The translations under genes and the position numbers were made by a program. This document shows positions 45,837 to 54,581 of a stretch of DNA of 64,000 nucleotides, one piece after another. Source of the stretch: an uncultured Ectothiorhodospiraceae bacterium. Its GTDB lineage: Bacteria > Pseudomonadota > Gammaproteobacteria > UBA6429 > Thiohalophilaceae. The number at the start of each line of letters is the position of its first letter. The first letter of the stretch is position 1. The DNA is taken from NCBI GenBank assembly GCA_947260005.1, contig CAMYOL010000064.1, positions 1 to 64,000 of the forward strand. The letters are read 5' to 3'. Under the pieces are notes generated by a model. It was not told the DNA's origin. It was given only the letters and a program-made list of their open reading frames with translations, and ran no database searches.

Positions 45837-46499
45837 ATGCCATTAAAGCCACTCTCACCTCAACAGGTTATTATCGGATTAGTGGTTGTGATATTGATTA
45901 TACTAATTCAAATTGAGATTTTCGGATTAGTATTAAGTAAGCTTGGATTATCACGACATGGGGTGACTTTATTATTAATTGCCACCTTAATCGGGAGTGG
46001 GATTAATTTACCGTTGACTAAAATATCATCGAGTTTTCGTCTCGAAAACTTACCACCATTACCTAAATATTTATTGCCTCTTAAATTTAAAGAAGGGTCT
46101 ACCCTGATAGCTATCAATGTCGGGGGTGCGTTAATTCCGGTAATATTCTCCATTTACCTTATATTATATACAGGGCTTGATATATTTATAATTGCTATAG
46201 CAATTTCAGTAATTAGTACGATCAGTTATTTATTTAGTCGCCCTATTGCTAATTTTGGCATTGGTATGCCTCTATTCATCGCCCCAATCAGCGCTGCTTT
46301 GATCTCAATGTTACTATCACAGGAAAATTCACCTGCACTGGCGTATATAAGCGGTACGTTGGGGGTTCTAATTGGTGCAGATTTACTACGGGTTAAAGAC
46401 ATTCGGCAATTAGGTATGCCCGTGGCTGCGATCGGCGGAGCCGGTACATTTGATGGGATATTTATTACTGGAATCATTGCTGTATTGTTGACGTACTAG
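45837..46499 (+). CDS. DUF1614 integral membrane protein
   Basis: The 220-aa protein has about six hydrophobic segments and matches DUF1614 ('LSRHGVTLLLIATLIGSGINLPL', 'STLIAINVGGALIPVIFS', 'MPVAAIGGAGTFDGIFITGI'). The family is widespread in archaea and bacteria, is of unknown function, and may be a transporter. It ends before a structured inverted repeat (46542-46603) that separates it from the convergent sulfurtransferase. Confidence 0.85.
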   Translation: MPLKPLSPQQVIIGLVVVILIILIQIEIFGLVLSKLGLSRHGVTLLLIATLIGSGINLPLTKISSSFRLENLPPLPKYLLPLKFKEGSTLIAINVGGALIPVIFSIYLILYTGLDIFIIAIAISVISTISYLFSRPIANFGIGMPLFIAPISAALISMLLSQENSPALAYISGTLGVLIGADLLRVKDIRQLGMPVAAIGGAGTFDGIFITGIIAVLLTY

Positions 46500-46541
46500 C
46501 TTGTGTCGCTCTATTATAATAAATACTTACCAGCTAAAGCC

Positions 46542-46603
46542 GGGAGTAGAGCCGATTTTAGTGTCTAAAAATCTCACTGGCCAACAATAGTGACTCTACT
46601 CCC
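46542..46603. terminator. Three-way-junction inverted repeat between convergent genes
   Basis: GGGAGTAGAG (46542-46551) and CTCTACTCCC (46594-46603) form a perfect 10-bp outer stem. It encloses two adjacent hairpins: GATTTTAG/CTAAAAATC (46554-46573) and TCACT/AGTGA (46574-46593). Only two bases are left unpaired at the junction. A T-rich stretch follows on the plus strand. Position between convergent genes suggests a bidirectional terminator, though the three-stem shape is unusual. Confidence 0.55.
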
Positions 46604-46638
46604 TCTTATATCTGGCCTGGTGGCGTAATAATTTCTTG

Positions 46639-47547
46639 TTAACCTGTTTCCATAGGTAGTGAATTATTATTTCCCCATTCAAGCATCGATGCATCATAAA
46701 CCGTAACGTTACTAAATCCCAATTGAGTTAATGCGAAAGCGGTATTTGATGAAGCAATACCACCGCCACAATATGCGATGATTTGCTTGGCATTACTAAC
46801 ATTCACTGCATTAAATTTCTCTTGCAGTTGTTCCTTAGTTAAATATCTTCCAGTATCCGGATCGTGCATCGATGAATACGGAACATTGACACTGCCACTA
46901 ATGTGGCCCTTGCGGCCGAATATCGGCCCATCCGATCCTTTATGTATCATAGCTGGGAGTGCGTTGATTAGGCATGTATTGGGATCGTTAACAGCACTTA
47001 ACACTGCTGCTTGACCGACAAAGCCACCAGGGCGCGATACTACTTTAAAATTACCCGGTGGATAAGTGCAGCCCACGTTTGATATTGCTCTTCCTTCTTT
47101 GCTCCACTTAGCCCAACCACCGTTTAAAATCGCTGCATTATTGAAACCAAATGATCGTAACATCCACCAAACACGCGTGGCCCAGTTTGGTTCTGTTGTA
47201 CTATAAAGGATAACCCGGCTATCGTTATTGATCCCATATTGACTCATTGCCGCAATGAATTGTTCTTCAGGCGGCATCATCATAGGCAATGTAGCGGTCT
47301 TATCGGACAGGTCTTCAAGAATATCGATGAATCCCGCACCAGGAATATGGTTCAGATTAAAGTATTTACGTCCACTTTCGAAAGTGAAAGGCATCTTTCT
47401 GACAAGTTCCTGATCAGGACTTTGATTAATCTCAGCGTGTACCGTGCAATCGAATATTCGAAGTTCCGGAGCATTTAGGTGTCGTTCCAGCCAGTCGGTT
47501 TCTACCAGATGTTCGGAAGATCGGATTTGATCATTTAAATCTGTCAT
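46639..47547 (-). CDS. Thiosulfate/3-mercaptopyruvate sulfurtransferase, two rhodanese domains
   Basis: The 302-aa cytoplasmic protein has a catalytically inactive N-terminal rhodanese domain (~15-150) and an active C-terminal one with Cys260 in 'YCGGGIASS'. The loop CGGGIA is neither the classic thiosulfate (CRKGVT) nor the mercaptopyruvate (CGSGVTA) type, though closer to the latter. Substrate choice is therefore uncertain. AAGGAG lies inside the end of the upstream 64-aa gene, with which it overlaps by ATGA. Confidence 0.9.
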   Translation of the reverse strand: MTDLNDQIRSSEHLVETDWLERHLNAPELRIFDCTVHAEINQSPDQELVRKMPFTFESGRKYFNLNHIPGAGFIDILEDLSDKTATLPMMMPPEEQFIAAMSQYGINNDSRVILYSTTEPNWATRVWWMLRSFGFNNAAILNGGWAKWSKEGRAISNVGCTYPPGNFKVVSRPGGFVGQAAVLSAVNDPNTCLINALPAMIHKGSDGPIFGRKGHISGSVNVPYSSMHDPDTGRYLTKEQLQEKFNAVNVSNAKQIIAYCGGGIASSNTAFALTQLGFSNVTVYDASMLEWGNNNSLPMETG

Positions 47548-47738
47548 TCCGGGCTCCTTTCAATGATCTCACTTTCTGTTGGCACTATCTCGACTGATTT
47601 AGTCGTATCAGTCTCATGTTCTGGTTGCTTAGTCACCGCAACGTCGTTTTTGTGAAGCAAATGTCCTGTCACAGCACCGATTATCGAAAGTAATAATCCT
47701 AATGTCATCGGGTCAATAACCCCTTTTGTCTTTTTCAT
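47544..47738 (-). CDS. 64-aa single-pass membrane protein, coupled to sulfurtransferase
   Basis: The 64-aa product has one hydrophobic helix (~10-28, 'PMTLGLLLSIIGAVTGHLL') and an acidic Thr/Glu-rich tail. Its TGA overlaps the sulfurtransferase ATG (ATGA), indicating an operon with translational coupling. GAGAGG precedes its start. It may recruit the sulfurtransferase to the membrane, by inference from linkage only. It is divergent from a LysR regulator gene 130 bases away. Confidence 0.7.
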   Translation of the reverse strand: MKKTKGVIDPMTLGLLLSIIGAVTGHLLHKNDVAVTKQPEHETDTTKSVEIVPTESEIIERSPE

Positions 47739-47868
47739 AACGTTGTACCTCTCATTTTTCTCTGTCTTAATATGTAGAAGTACATTAGATTAATGTATGC
47801 ATTATATTTTGATAATAGGTGAAATATGCATTATATTTATTCGATATTGGAATATATGAGTATCCGTT

Positions 47869-48759
47869 ATGAATGTTTTATTATCGATGTCCGTTTTCAG
47901 ACGGGTGGCTGAAACAGGAAGTTTTTCGGAGGTGGCCAGCGAACTATCGTTATCGCAACCCACGGTGAGTAAACACGTTGCTGCGCTAGAGAAACACTTA
48001 AATGTCAAACTGCTGAGCCGAAGTACCCGTCAACTGAATCTAACGGATGCGGGTAAACAATATTACAACCAGTCAATACATCTTCTCGATGAGCTCAATG
48101 AGATAGAAAGTTCAATCCGAAATCAGCTATCGCTTCCCTCGGGCACGCTACGTATAAATACACCGGTCACTTTTGGTGAGCTCAACATCGCTCCCTACGT
48201 ATGGACTTTTCTTGATACCTATCCAGATCTAAATATTGAGCTCATTATGGATGATCATTATGTCGATTTAATAAAGGGCGGCGTAGATATGGCTGTTCGT
48301 ATTGGTCCTTTGACTGATTCAAATCTTATAGCGCAAAAAATAGGATTAAGCCCGCGGGTCGTGGTTGCTAGTCCAGAATATCTCGCAGCGAATGGTGAGC
48401 CTGAGACCCTGTTCGAACTCAAAGATCATCAATGTATTATTTATACTTTACTGACTACACGGAACGAGTGGCATTTTACCGGTCCAAAAGGAAAAGAAAC
48501 GGTTAGAGTCAATGGACGTTTTAGTGTTAATAATCCTCGCATTGTGCGCGAGGCAGTATTGGCGAGTCAGGGTATTGCGGTCACGCCGACCTGGTTAATA
48601 GGTGATGCGATCGATAAAGGCAAGGCAAAAATTATTCTTGATAATTTTACGCCTACACCTCTAGACATTCATGTTGTTTACCCTGATAGGCATTTTGTCC
48701 CGGCTAAAGTCCGATATTTTATTAATTTTTTACGGGAAAGATTTGAGAAACAGTATTAG
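47869..48759 (+). CDS. LysR-family transcriptional regulator
   Basis: The 296-aa protein has an N-terminal winged helix ('FRRVAETGSFSEVASELSLSQPTVSKHVAALEKHLNVKLLSRSTRQLNLT') and a substrate-binding co-inducer domain (~90-290). The C-terminal pattern ('LRINTPVTFGELNIAPYV', 'GGVDMAVRIGPLTDSNLIAQKIG') places it in the AaeR/DsdC-like large subgroup. It is divergent from the 64-aa gene/sulfurtransferase operon across a 130-base gap, the typical arrangement of a LysR regulator and its target. Confidence 0.93.
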   Translation: MNVLLSMSVFRRVAETGSFSEVASELSLSQPTVSKHVAALEKHLNVKLLSRSTRQLNLTDAGKQYYNQSIHLLDELNEIESSIRNQLSLPSGTLRINTPVTFGELNIAPYVWTFLDTYPDLNIELIMDDHYVDLIKGGVDMAVRIGPLTDSNLIAQKIGLSPRVVVASPEYLAANGEPETLFELKDHQCIIYTLLTTRNEWHFTGPKGKETVRVNGRFSVNNPRIVREAVLASQGIAVTPTWLIGDAIDKGKAKIILDNFTPTPLDIHVVYPDRHFVPAKVRYFINFLRERFEKQY

Positions 48760-48828
48760 AACAAGAAATTAATGGAACAGGAATAGCCGGGTTCGATGAG
48801 TCTCAAGAAAATATTTTATCCATGGTGG

Positions 48829-49623
48829 TTACTGGTGCTTCGGCCATTCGCTCGCATCAATCGTTTCTTGATAGGCATGCCAGGTGGCGTGTCCGATGAC
48901 AGGGAGTAAGACAAGGAATCCGAAAAACGCAGTTGCAAAGCTAATTAATACACTCAAAACAATTAGCGATGCCCACACCAGCATCACCAGTTTATTTCTT
49001 AGGACCGCATTTGCACTGGTAATGACGGCAGTCACCATATCTACTTTACGATCCATAATCATTGGTAGTGAGAAGGCACTAATGGTAAAAATAATTGCAG
49101 AAAAAACAGCTCCAACACCTGTACCTATACTGAAAAAAATAACGAATTTGTCCATGCCAGCATCTAACTCGGCGGGATAAAAAATATGTAACATCGAAGC
49201 AGAACGAGCCCAAATTAAAAAAATCACGAGCAATATGAAGCCTAACACAATAAAATTTCCGAAATGACGCCTGCCTTCACGTAAACAATTACCCAGTATG
49301 GGGGAACTGCCAGCCTGGAGTTGGCAGCTGATTGAATACAAACCAACGGCAATAATTGGACCAAGTAAAATAAATCCTGATAACAGGCTTAAGAGTGAAT
49401 AGATATTGCCATATATTAAGGATAGGACTGTAACCATATAACTTATCGCGACCATTACGGCACCATAAGTAATACTTTGTCGTGGTGCGCGCCTGAAATC
49501 ATGCCAGCCGAGTCTGATCCAGTGTAGGGGAGCATTGTATTCAAGTTGACGGCAAGGTGCGACAAAGGGTAACTCTTCAGAGTTTCTGCTTGGTGGACGT
49601 GTCTGACCATCATCACTTGTCAT
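48829..49623 (-). CDS. DUF2189 integral membrane protein
   Basis: The 264-aa protein has a polar N-terminus, the DUF2189 signature 'WIRLGWHDFRRAPRQSITYG' and about six transmembrane helices. The C-terminal 'LLPVIGHATWHAYQETID' is also typical. The family is a putative membrane protein of unknown function, common in proteobacteria and often near respiratory genes. It ends near the convergent LysR gene. Confidence 0.88.
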   Translation of the reverse strand: MTSDDGQTRPPSRNSEELPFVAPCRQLEYNAPLHWIRLGWHDFRRAPRQSITYGAVMVAISYMVTVLSLIYGNIYSLLSLLSGFILLGPIIAVGLYSISCQLQAGSSPILGNCLREGRRHFGNFIVLGFILLVIFLIWARSASMLHIFYPAELDAGMDKFVIFFSIGTGVGAVFSAIIFTISAFSLPMIMDRKVDMVTAVITSANAVLRNKLVMLVWASLIVLSVLISFATAFFGFLVLLPVIGHATWHAYQETIDASEWPKHQ

Positions 49624-49968
49624 ATAGATTCCCCTTTTATTATTTTCAGAATAATTATTGTTATATAGATGATAGTTTATATTTAACGATACAAAAAACC
49701 GTACGTTTAACTATAAAATAATAGCATAATTACAATGTTGACCTGGATCAAAAGTGATTACCAAAACAAAGTCTATAATGGACAGGCTAAGGTCTTATCA
49801 CATCATGGAAGAATCTTTTAAGTATTAATAACCTGCTTAAAACGCATAGTAGAATTATCTACATTATTTATATTGGTTTCAGCAACTTTGCGATAACATC
49901 GATGGATATTTAGACAAAATTATTTTAATTACTATAAGAATTAACACATATCAGATTGGGCTTTTGAA
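49624..49968. other. Gene-free divergent intergenic region
   Basis: About 345 AT-rich bases between the divergent DUF2189 and P-type ATPase genes. Promoters of both must lie here. No frame with a Shine-Dalgarno, repeat or known RNA was recognised. Confidence 0.45.
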
Positions 49969-52713
49969 ATGGTAGAAGAATCAAGTAGTATTAATGTCGT
50001 CGGTATTGACATTAGTAAACAGAATGCTCATGCCTATAAATCTCACCATGTAATTGAGCAGTTGCAGAGCACGCCTGAAGGTCTCAGTCTGGATGAAGCA
50101 AAGACTCGAATTAAAAAATTCGGTAAGAATTCATTACCAGAAGAAAAATCCAAAAGACTTTTTGTTGTCTTTCTTCAACAATTTGTTAGCCCATTAATCT
50201 ATGTATTACTAGCGGCCGCGATCTTATCGCTTGCGATCAATGAATGGTTGGATGCGATATTTATTTTTGGAGTTTTACTTATTAACGCCATTATTGGTTC
50301 GATCCAGGAGCATTCGGCCGCGAAGGCGGCAGCTGCCTTATCAAGATTAGTTACAACTGAAAGCCGAGTCGTTCGCAATGGTGATGCCTATGAAGTTGAT
50401 TCCAGAGAGCTGGTTCCTGGTGACATTGTTTTGCTTGAATCCGGTGATCGGGTCCCTGCCGATATAAGATTGTTATCCAGTCATGATCTTGAGATTGATG
50501 AATCGTTATTAACCGGCGAATCGATCGCCGTGTTAAAAAATAGCGAGCAGGTTTTAGACGCCGATACGACCCTGGCGGATAGAAAAAATATGGTGTTTGC
50601 CAGTACTTTTGTATTACGAGGTCGAGCACAGGGTATCGTAGTCAATACGGCACTATCCACTGAGGTTGGCCGGATAGCAGCCGATGTTTTGACAGAACGC
50701 TCTAGCAAGGCACCGTTGATTATTCGAATGGAAAGATTTACTCAACGTATCGCAATTGTGATAGCAGTTGCGGCCGTTCTAATGGCTGCCATCACTTTTT
50801 CAAGAGGCATGCCAATAGAGGAAATATTTTTACTCACCGTTGCTTTAGCCGTATCGACGATCCCGGAAGGTTTACCGGTAGCCCTGACGGTTGCGTTAGC
50901 GGTTGGGATGCATCGTATGGCAAGGCGAAATGTTATCGTTCGTCGCCTTGTTGCGATGGAGGCACTTGGATCGTGCACGTTTATTGCTACAGATAAAACC
51001 GGCACATTGACGGTTAACCAATTAACCGTGCGACGAATCGTGCTACCAAACCAGGAAGCCTGGATGGTAAGTGGAGAAGGGATTAATCCTGTTGGTGAGG
51101 TATATAGAGAAAATGAAGCTACTGCAATTGACGATTCTATATTGAAGCGTTTATGTCTTGCCGCCATATTACCTAACGAAGGTTTTCTTGGTAAACGTGA
51201 TAATCAATGGACTGCGCATGGGGATGCAGTCGATATTGCGATGCTGGTGATGGCTTACAAAAATGGCTTCAGTCGACCCGAAATAATAAACAGTTATCCA
51301 GAGTTGAGTACGATACCTTTCGAATCCGAACTTTTATATTGCGCAAGTCTGAATAGGGTTGAGGGCAAACACCATGCTTTTGTAAAAGGCGCTTTTGAAC
51401 GACTTGCGCCTATGTGTACGCAGATGACAGGTGAATCTGGCAATGACATTGAAATTTCTCGAGATATTTTAGTCCAGCAAGTAAATGATCTGGCCGGCCA
51501 GGGGTATCGGGTGCTAGCCCTGGCGAGCGGTGAAGTTGTACTTGAATCTGGAGAGGTATTTTCTGAAGAACATTTAAAGAATCTAACCTTACTAGGTTTG
51601 ATTGGTATGATTGATCCGATGCGAACAGAAGCAAAAGCGGCGATTAAAGCATGTCGTGACGCGGGTATTGATGTCGCCATGTTTACCGGTGATCATCCTC
51701 TGACTTCGTTAGCGATTGCTAAAGAGCTTAAGCTGGCAAGTGAGAAGGAGCAGATTGTTAGTGGTAAGCAATTAAAAGTGGTGGCGAGTGAGGCTAAAAC
51801 GAAAGAGCTAATAACAGATGCACATGTTTTTGCCCGTGTCGAACCACACCAAAAACTTGATATCGTGCATGCCTTGCAACGTAGTGGGCACTTTGTCGCA
51901 GTTAGTGGTGATGGTGCTAATGATGCGCCGGCATTACGCGCTGCACATGTTGGTGTGGCCATGGGAGAGAGTGGTACGGATCTGGCGCGAGAGACGGCTG
52001 ACCTGGTTATTACCGATGATAATTTTGCCTCTATCGTTGCCGGGATTGAAGAAGGTCGGATTGCTTATGCAAATGTTCGTAAAGTCATCTTTTTGCTTAT
52101 TTCGACGGGAGCGGCGGAGTTAGTATTATTTATTTTGGCTTTAGCAACGGGATTGCCTCTACCTTTGTTAGCCGTTCAGTTGCTCTGGTTGAATTTAGTA
52201 ACGAATGGCATCCAGGATATTGCCCTCGCATTTGAAGGCGCAGAAGGTAATGAATTAAAAGTTCCACCAAGGTCACCGGACGAGCCAATATTTAATCGGT
52301 TAATGTTGGAACGTGTCTTTATCTCCGCTTTGGTGATAGGCATAACGGCCTTTTTAGTCTTTCAATGGCTACTGTTAAACGGTTTTTCGCTGGACGAGGC
52401 ACGAAATGGGACGCTGTTATTAATGGTTTTGTTTGAAAATGTGCAAGTATTTAACAGTCGTTCGGAGACGGTTTCAGTTTTCAGGCAAAAATTTTTCCGC
52501 AATCGACTTCTCTTGATCGGTACCTTATTGGCACAATTAATTCACATAGTGGCGATGTATGTTCCTGGATTAAATCATGTGCTTGGAATCCAGCCCGTAT
52601 CATTTGAACAATGGTTGAAGTTACTAGGTTTAGCTTTAACCGTGTTGCTGGTAATGGAAGTATATAAAGCATTACGTCATCGATTTCATCGTACGGCAGG
52701 GTATCAAACCTGA
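49969..52713 (+). CDS. P2-type cation-transporting ATPase (calcium-pump-like)
   Basis: The 914-aa protein is a complete P-type ATPase. It has an N-terminal cation-ATPase domain, actuator T182-GES185, M4 'PEGLPVALTVALAVG', phosphorylation site D342-KTGTL, hinge 'SGDGANDAPAL' and M6 'LWLNLVTNGIQDIALAFE'. The M4 and M6 residues (Glu; Asn and Asp) are those of Ca2+/Mn2+ or Na+ pumps (SERCA/PMR1-like). It lacks the CPx motif of heavy-metal pumps. It probably exports Ca2+ or Na+. Its start has a poor Shine-Dalgarno. Confidence 0.93.
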   Translation: MVEESSSINVVGIDISKQNAHAYKSHHVIEQLQSTPEGLSLDEAKTRIKKFGKNSLPEEKSKRLFVVFLQQFVSPLIYVLLAAAILSLAINEWLDAIFIFGVLLINAIIGSIQEHSAAKAAAALSRLVTTESRVVRNGDAYEVDSRELVPGDIVLLESGDRVPADIRLLSSHDLEIDESLLTGESIAVLKNSEQVLDADTTLADRKNMVFASTFVLRGRAQGIVVNTALSTEVGRIAADVLTERSSKAPLIIRMERFTQRIAIVIAVAAVLMAAITFSRGMPIEEIFLLTVALAVSTIPEGLPVALTVALAVGMHRMARRNVIVRRLVAMEALGSCTFIATDKTGTLTVNQLTVRRIVLPNQEAWMVSGEGINPVGEVYRENEATAIDDSILKRLCLAAILPNEGFLGKRDNQWTAHGDAVDIAMLVMAYKNGFSRPEIINSYPELSTIPFESELLYCASLNRVEGKHHAFVKGAFERLAPMCTQMTGESGNDIEISRDILVQQVNDLAGQGYRVLALASGEVVLESGEVFSEEHLKNLTLLGLIGMIDPMRTEAKAAIKACRDAGIDVAMFTGDHPLTSLAIAKELKLASEKEQIVSGKQLKVVASEAKTKELITDAHVFARVEPHQKLDIVHALQRSGHFVAVSGDGANDAPALRAAHVGVAMGESGTDLARETADLVITDDNFASIVAGIEEGRIAYANVRKVIFLLISTGAAELVLFILALATGLPLPLLAVQLLWLNLVTNGIQDIALAFEGAEGNELKVPPRSPDEPIFNRLMLERVFISALVIGITAFLVFQWLLLNGFSLDEARNGTLLLMVLFENVQVFNSRSETVSVFRQKFFRNRLLLIGTLLAQLIHIVAMYVPGLNHVLGIQPVSFEQWLKLLGLALTVLLVMEVYKALRHRFHRTAGYQT

Positions 52714-53177
52714 ATGAATTGAGTAGTCTAAAAGACTAAAGCATTCCAGTAACTGACTGTTAACAAGGTTCTTGATGCCTAAATCAGGAACTGGAACCTG
52801 GGAAATCATCAGACTGTAAGCGCAGTAGAGTGATGTTAAGCGAATTATTTGCATGATAACGGTGGTGGTAGCAGGTAATCGTATTGATGGGGCTGATAAG
52901 GCCTTATACGGCTTTATTTGAAGGATTCCAATCTCGCAGAGGATAAGATTTCTGGTTGTATTATCTAATATAATCAATATGTTATAATTGATACCATATA
53001 TCAATTATTTAATATTAGAAATTGCTAAAGTTATAAGCCATATTACCGATAAGGTTATCTGTGACGCAGGTCTCATTTTCGGGACGGGCATTACATTTCG
53101 GTTATCGTTAGAATGGCATTCCGAATTTAACTGAAAAGTACTTTTTGGTAAGTTATTCAATGTTGTATCTTCTGAAT
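52714..53177. other. Gene-free stretch upstream of the c-di-GMP riboswitch
   Basis: About 460 bases. A minus-strand open frame at 52672-53004 has no Shine-Dalgarno or recognisable product and is not called. The promoter of the riboswitch transcript should lie near the right end. Confidence 0.45.
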
Positions 53178-53264
53178 AAAGGCAAACTCGGCTGAAAAGC
53201 CAGGACGCAAAGTTACCGGTCTAAAGGGTCAAAATACGGACTCAATGATGGCGGTACTGCCAGA
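53178..53264 (+). ncRNA. Cyclic di-GMP-I (GEMM) riboswitch aptamer
   Basis: The sequence shows the GEMM-I consensus in order. It has 5' GGCAAAC (53181); a GAAA-tetraloop hairpin GGCU-GAAA-AGCC; the conserved GGACGCAAAG; and an ACCGG..CUAA segment opening the second, receptor hairpin, which closes at GGCGGU. UGCC at 53258-53261 pairs back with the initial GGCA. GAAA-tetraloop docking and the conserved core that binds c-di-GMP are therefore present. It precedes the thiol dioxygenase gene, whose earliest in-frame ATG (53245) lies inside the aptamer. Confidence 0.88.
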
Positions 53265-53312
53265 AGGCAAACAAATATTGCTTGCGAATATCTGCATGCA
53301 TTTGTTTCTTCT
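53262..53312 (+). promoter_or_regulatory. Putative expression-platform hairpin of the riboswitch
   Basis: AGAAG plus AAACAAAT (53262-53266, 53269-53276) pair with ATTTGTTT plus CTTCT (53300-53312), a 13-bp stem with a two-base bulge. It follows the aptamer directly. No U tract follows, so translational or RNA-stability control is more likely than termination. An in-frame ATG (53296) lies in its loop, next to the right arm. Confidence 0.5.
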
Positions 53313-54036
53313 GCTTGCTCCATTGGTTTCGATTACCGCCTTTATTAAGGAGATTTTTTGTACCTTAATAACAGGATCCAGGTCATTGCAAACTCTACCC
53401 GTTCAAAATCTTATCGAAAATGAAACTAGCATTGACAATTGTGTCGATGGATACGAAGTGTGTCTGGATAATGCTATCCACGACCTGACTATGAACTCAA
53501 TGGCTAAAGTTGATTCATTGCAGCGATTTGATCAACTTCGCAAAAAATTATTGAGCTGGATTTCGTGTGAGCTGACTAAACCTGCATCGTCAATAGATGA
53601 CCGTAGCTGGCCACAATGGGGTTGGCGGCCATTTATTAATGAAGAAAATATTCGTATTGGTCTTATATATGTTTATAAAAACAAGCCAATCCCAATACAT
53701 GATCATCCAGGTGCGAATGGAGTATTACTGGTATTGGAAGGGCAGTTAAATATTACAGAATACCTGCGCCATAATGTTAATGGAATGAACCAATTGAGTT
53801 TTTCTGAACTATCAGTAGTCGACGAAAAAAATATTGGTACTAATGGTTACTCATTAATGACGCCAGCTAATGGGGATATCCACTCTCTTAGCACGGAAAG
53901 TGACGTTTCAATCGTACTTGATATATTGCTAACACCATATGATGAAAAGCAACGTTGTTGGTATACCCCGGTTTCTGAAAAAACTTCAATTGGAAATAAA
54001 TTTAATACCGTTTGTTTAAACAAGCACAATAAGTAA
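53296..54036 (+). CDS. ADO/PCO-type thiol dioxygenase (cupin), under c-di-GMP riboswitch
   Basis: The protein has a cupin with the cysteamine/plant cysteine dioxygenase (PCO_ADO) pattern. It contains 'PIPIHDHPGANGVLLVLEGQL' (His135, His137), then 'TPANGDIHSLS' (His196, third iron ligand) and 'SIVLDILLTPYDEKQRCWY', matching the family 'GGNIH...LDIL-PPY---R-C-Y'. The family adds O2 to free or peptidyl thiols. Numbering assumes start 53296, which gives a hydrophobic N-terminal segment of ~24 residues; frames starting earlier overlap the aptamer. TTG 53395 or ATG 53491/53500 are alternatives without the hydrophobic part. A Sel1-repeat gene follows by 40 bases. Confidence 0.7.
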   Translation: MHLFLLLAPLVSITAFIKEIFCTLITGSRSLQTLPVQNLIENETSIDNCVDGYEVCLDNAIHDLTMNSMAKVDSLQRFDQLRKKLLSWISCELTKPASSIDDRSWPQWGWRPFINEENIRIGLIYVYKNKPIPIHDHPGANGVLLVLEGQLNITEYLRHNVNGMNQLSFSELSVVDEKNIGTNGYSLMTPANGDIHSLSTESDVSIVLDILLTPYDEKQRCWYTPVSEKTSIGNKFNTVCLNKHNK

Positions 54037-54075
54037 TAAATATATTTAAAATATAAAACTATTAAAGGTTAAAAA

Positions 54076-54498
54076 ATGAAAATAAAAAAACGTTCAATAA
54101 TTGCGACAATGATTGGTGTTGCTCTGAGTACTCAAGTCGCCACAGAAGTGTTAGCTGATACGAAACGACATATTGTTATTGCGAGTATTGATAAGCAATC
54201 GATCAATAATATTTTTTATCAGAAGCCGAAGACTGATTGGGGTTGGTGGGTAAAATCAGATTGGCAAGCATATATACATAAAGGCCTATCTAAGAATAAC
54301 TTAAATATGTTAGAGCTGGCCGCGAAACATGGAAATGCACAGGCCCAATATGTTTTAGGTATGTTGTTTTCCAATGAAGATAAAACAGATGATGCAACTT
54401 ATTGGTTAGAGAAGGCAGCTGAACAAGGACATGAAAGTGCTAAGTTTACCTATAACTATTACGCTAATTATGAAGATGATTTTGGTATTGGTTGCTAA
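54076..54498 (+). CDS. Exported Sel1-repeat protein
   Basis: The 140-aa product has a signal peptide (~1-27, ending VLA) and two Sel1-like repeats: 'LELAAKHGNAQAQYVLGMLFSN' and 'ATYWLEKAAEQGHESAKFTYN'. Such alpha-solenoids bind partner proteins in the periplasm. It lies 40 bases after the thiol dioxygenase gene on the same strand, so it is probably also under the c-di-GMP riboswitch. Confidence 0.82.
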   Translation: MKIKKRSIIATMIGVALSTQVATEVLADTKRHIVIASIDKQSINNIFYQKPKTDWGWWVKSDWQAYIHKGLSKNNLNMLELAAKHGNAQAQYVLGMLFSNEDKTDDATYWLEKAAEQGHESAKFTYNYYANYEDDFGIGC

Positions 54499-54581
54499 TG
54501 TTGTTGATTCGTGTTCTGGGTAGAATTCGCAAGGTCTGGGTTGGGAGTTAGTTAAATATTCTAACGCGATAAGATTAATGC

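Noticed and set aside
46542-46603. Integron attC site
   Set aside because: The palindrome lacks the RYYYAAC/GTTRRRY core sites and there is no integrase or cassette array.
52851-52920. Short frame containing ADKALYG, like the end of a GGDEF domain
   Set aside because: Only six or seven residues match and no other GGDEF motif is nearby, unlike the remnant at 23704; likely chance.
52672-53004. Minus-strand open frame of 110 codons beside the P-type ATPase
   Set aside because: No ribosome binding site, biased composition and overlap with the ATPase 3' end; no recognisable domain.
53245-53295. Start of the thiol dioxygenase at ATG 53245
   Set aside because: This ATG lies within the conserved receptor hairpin of the c-di-GMP aptamer and has no Shine-Dalgarno; the residues it would add are aptamer sequence.
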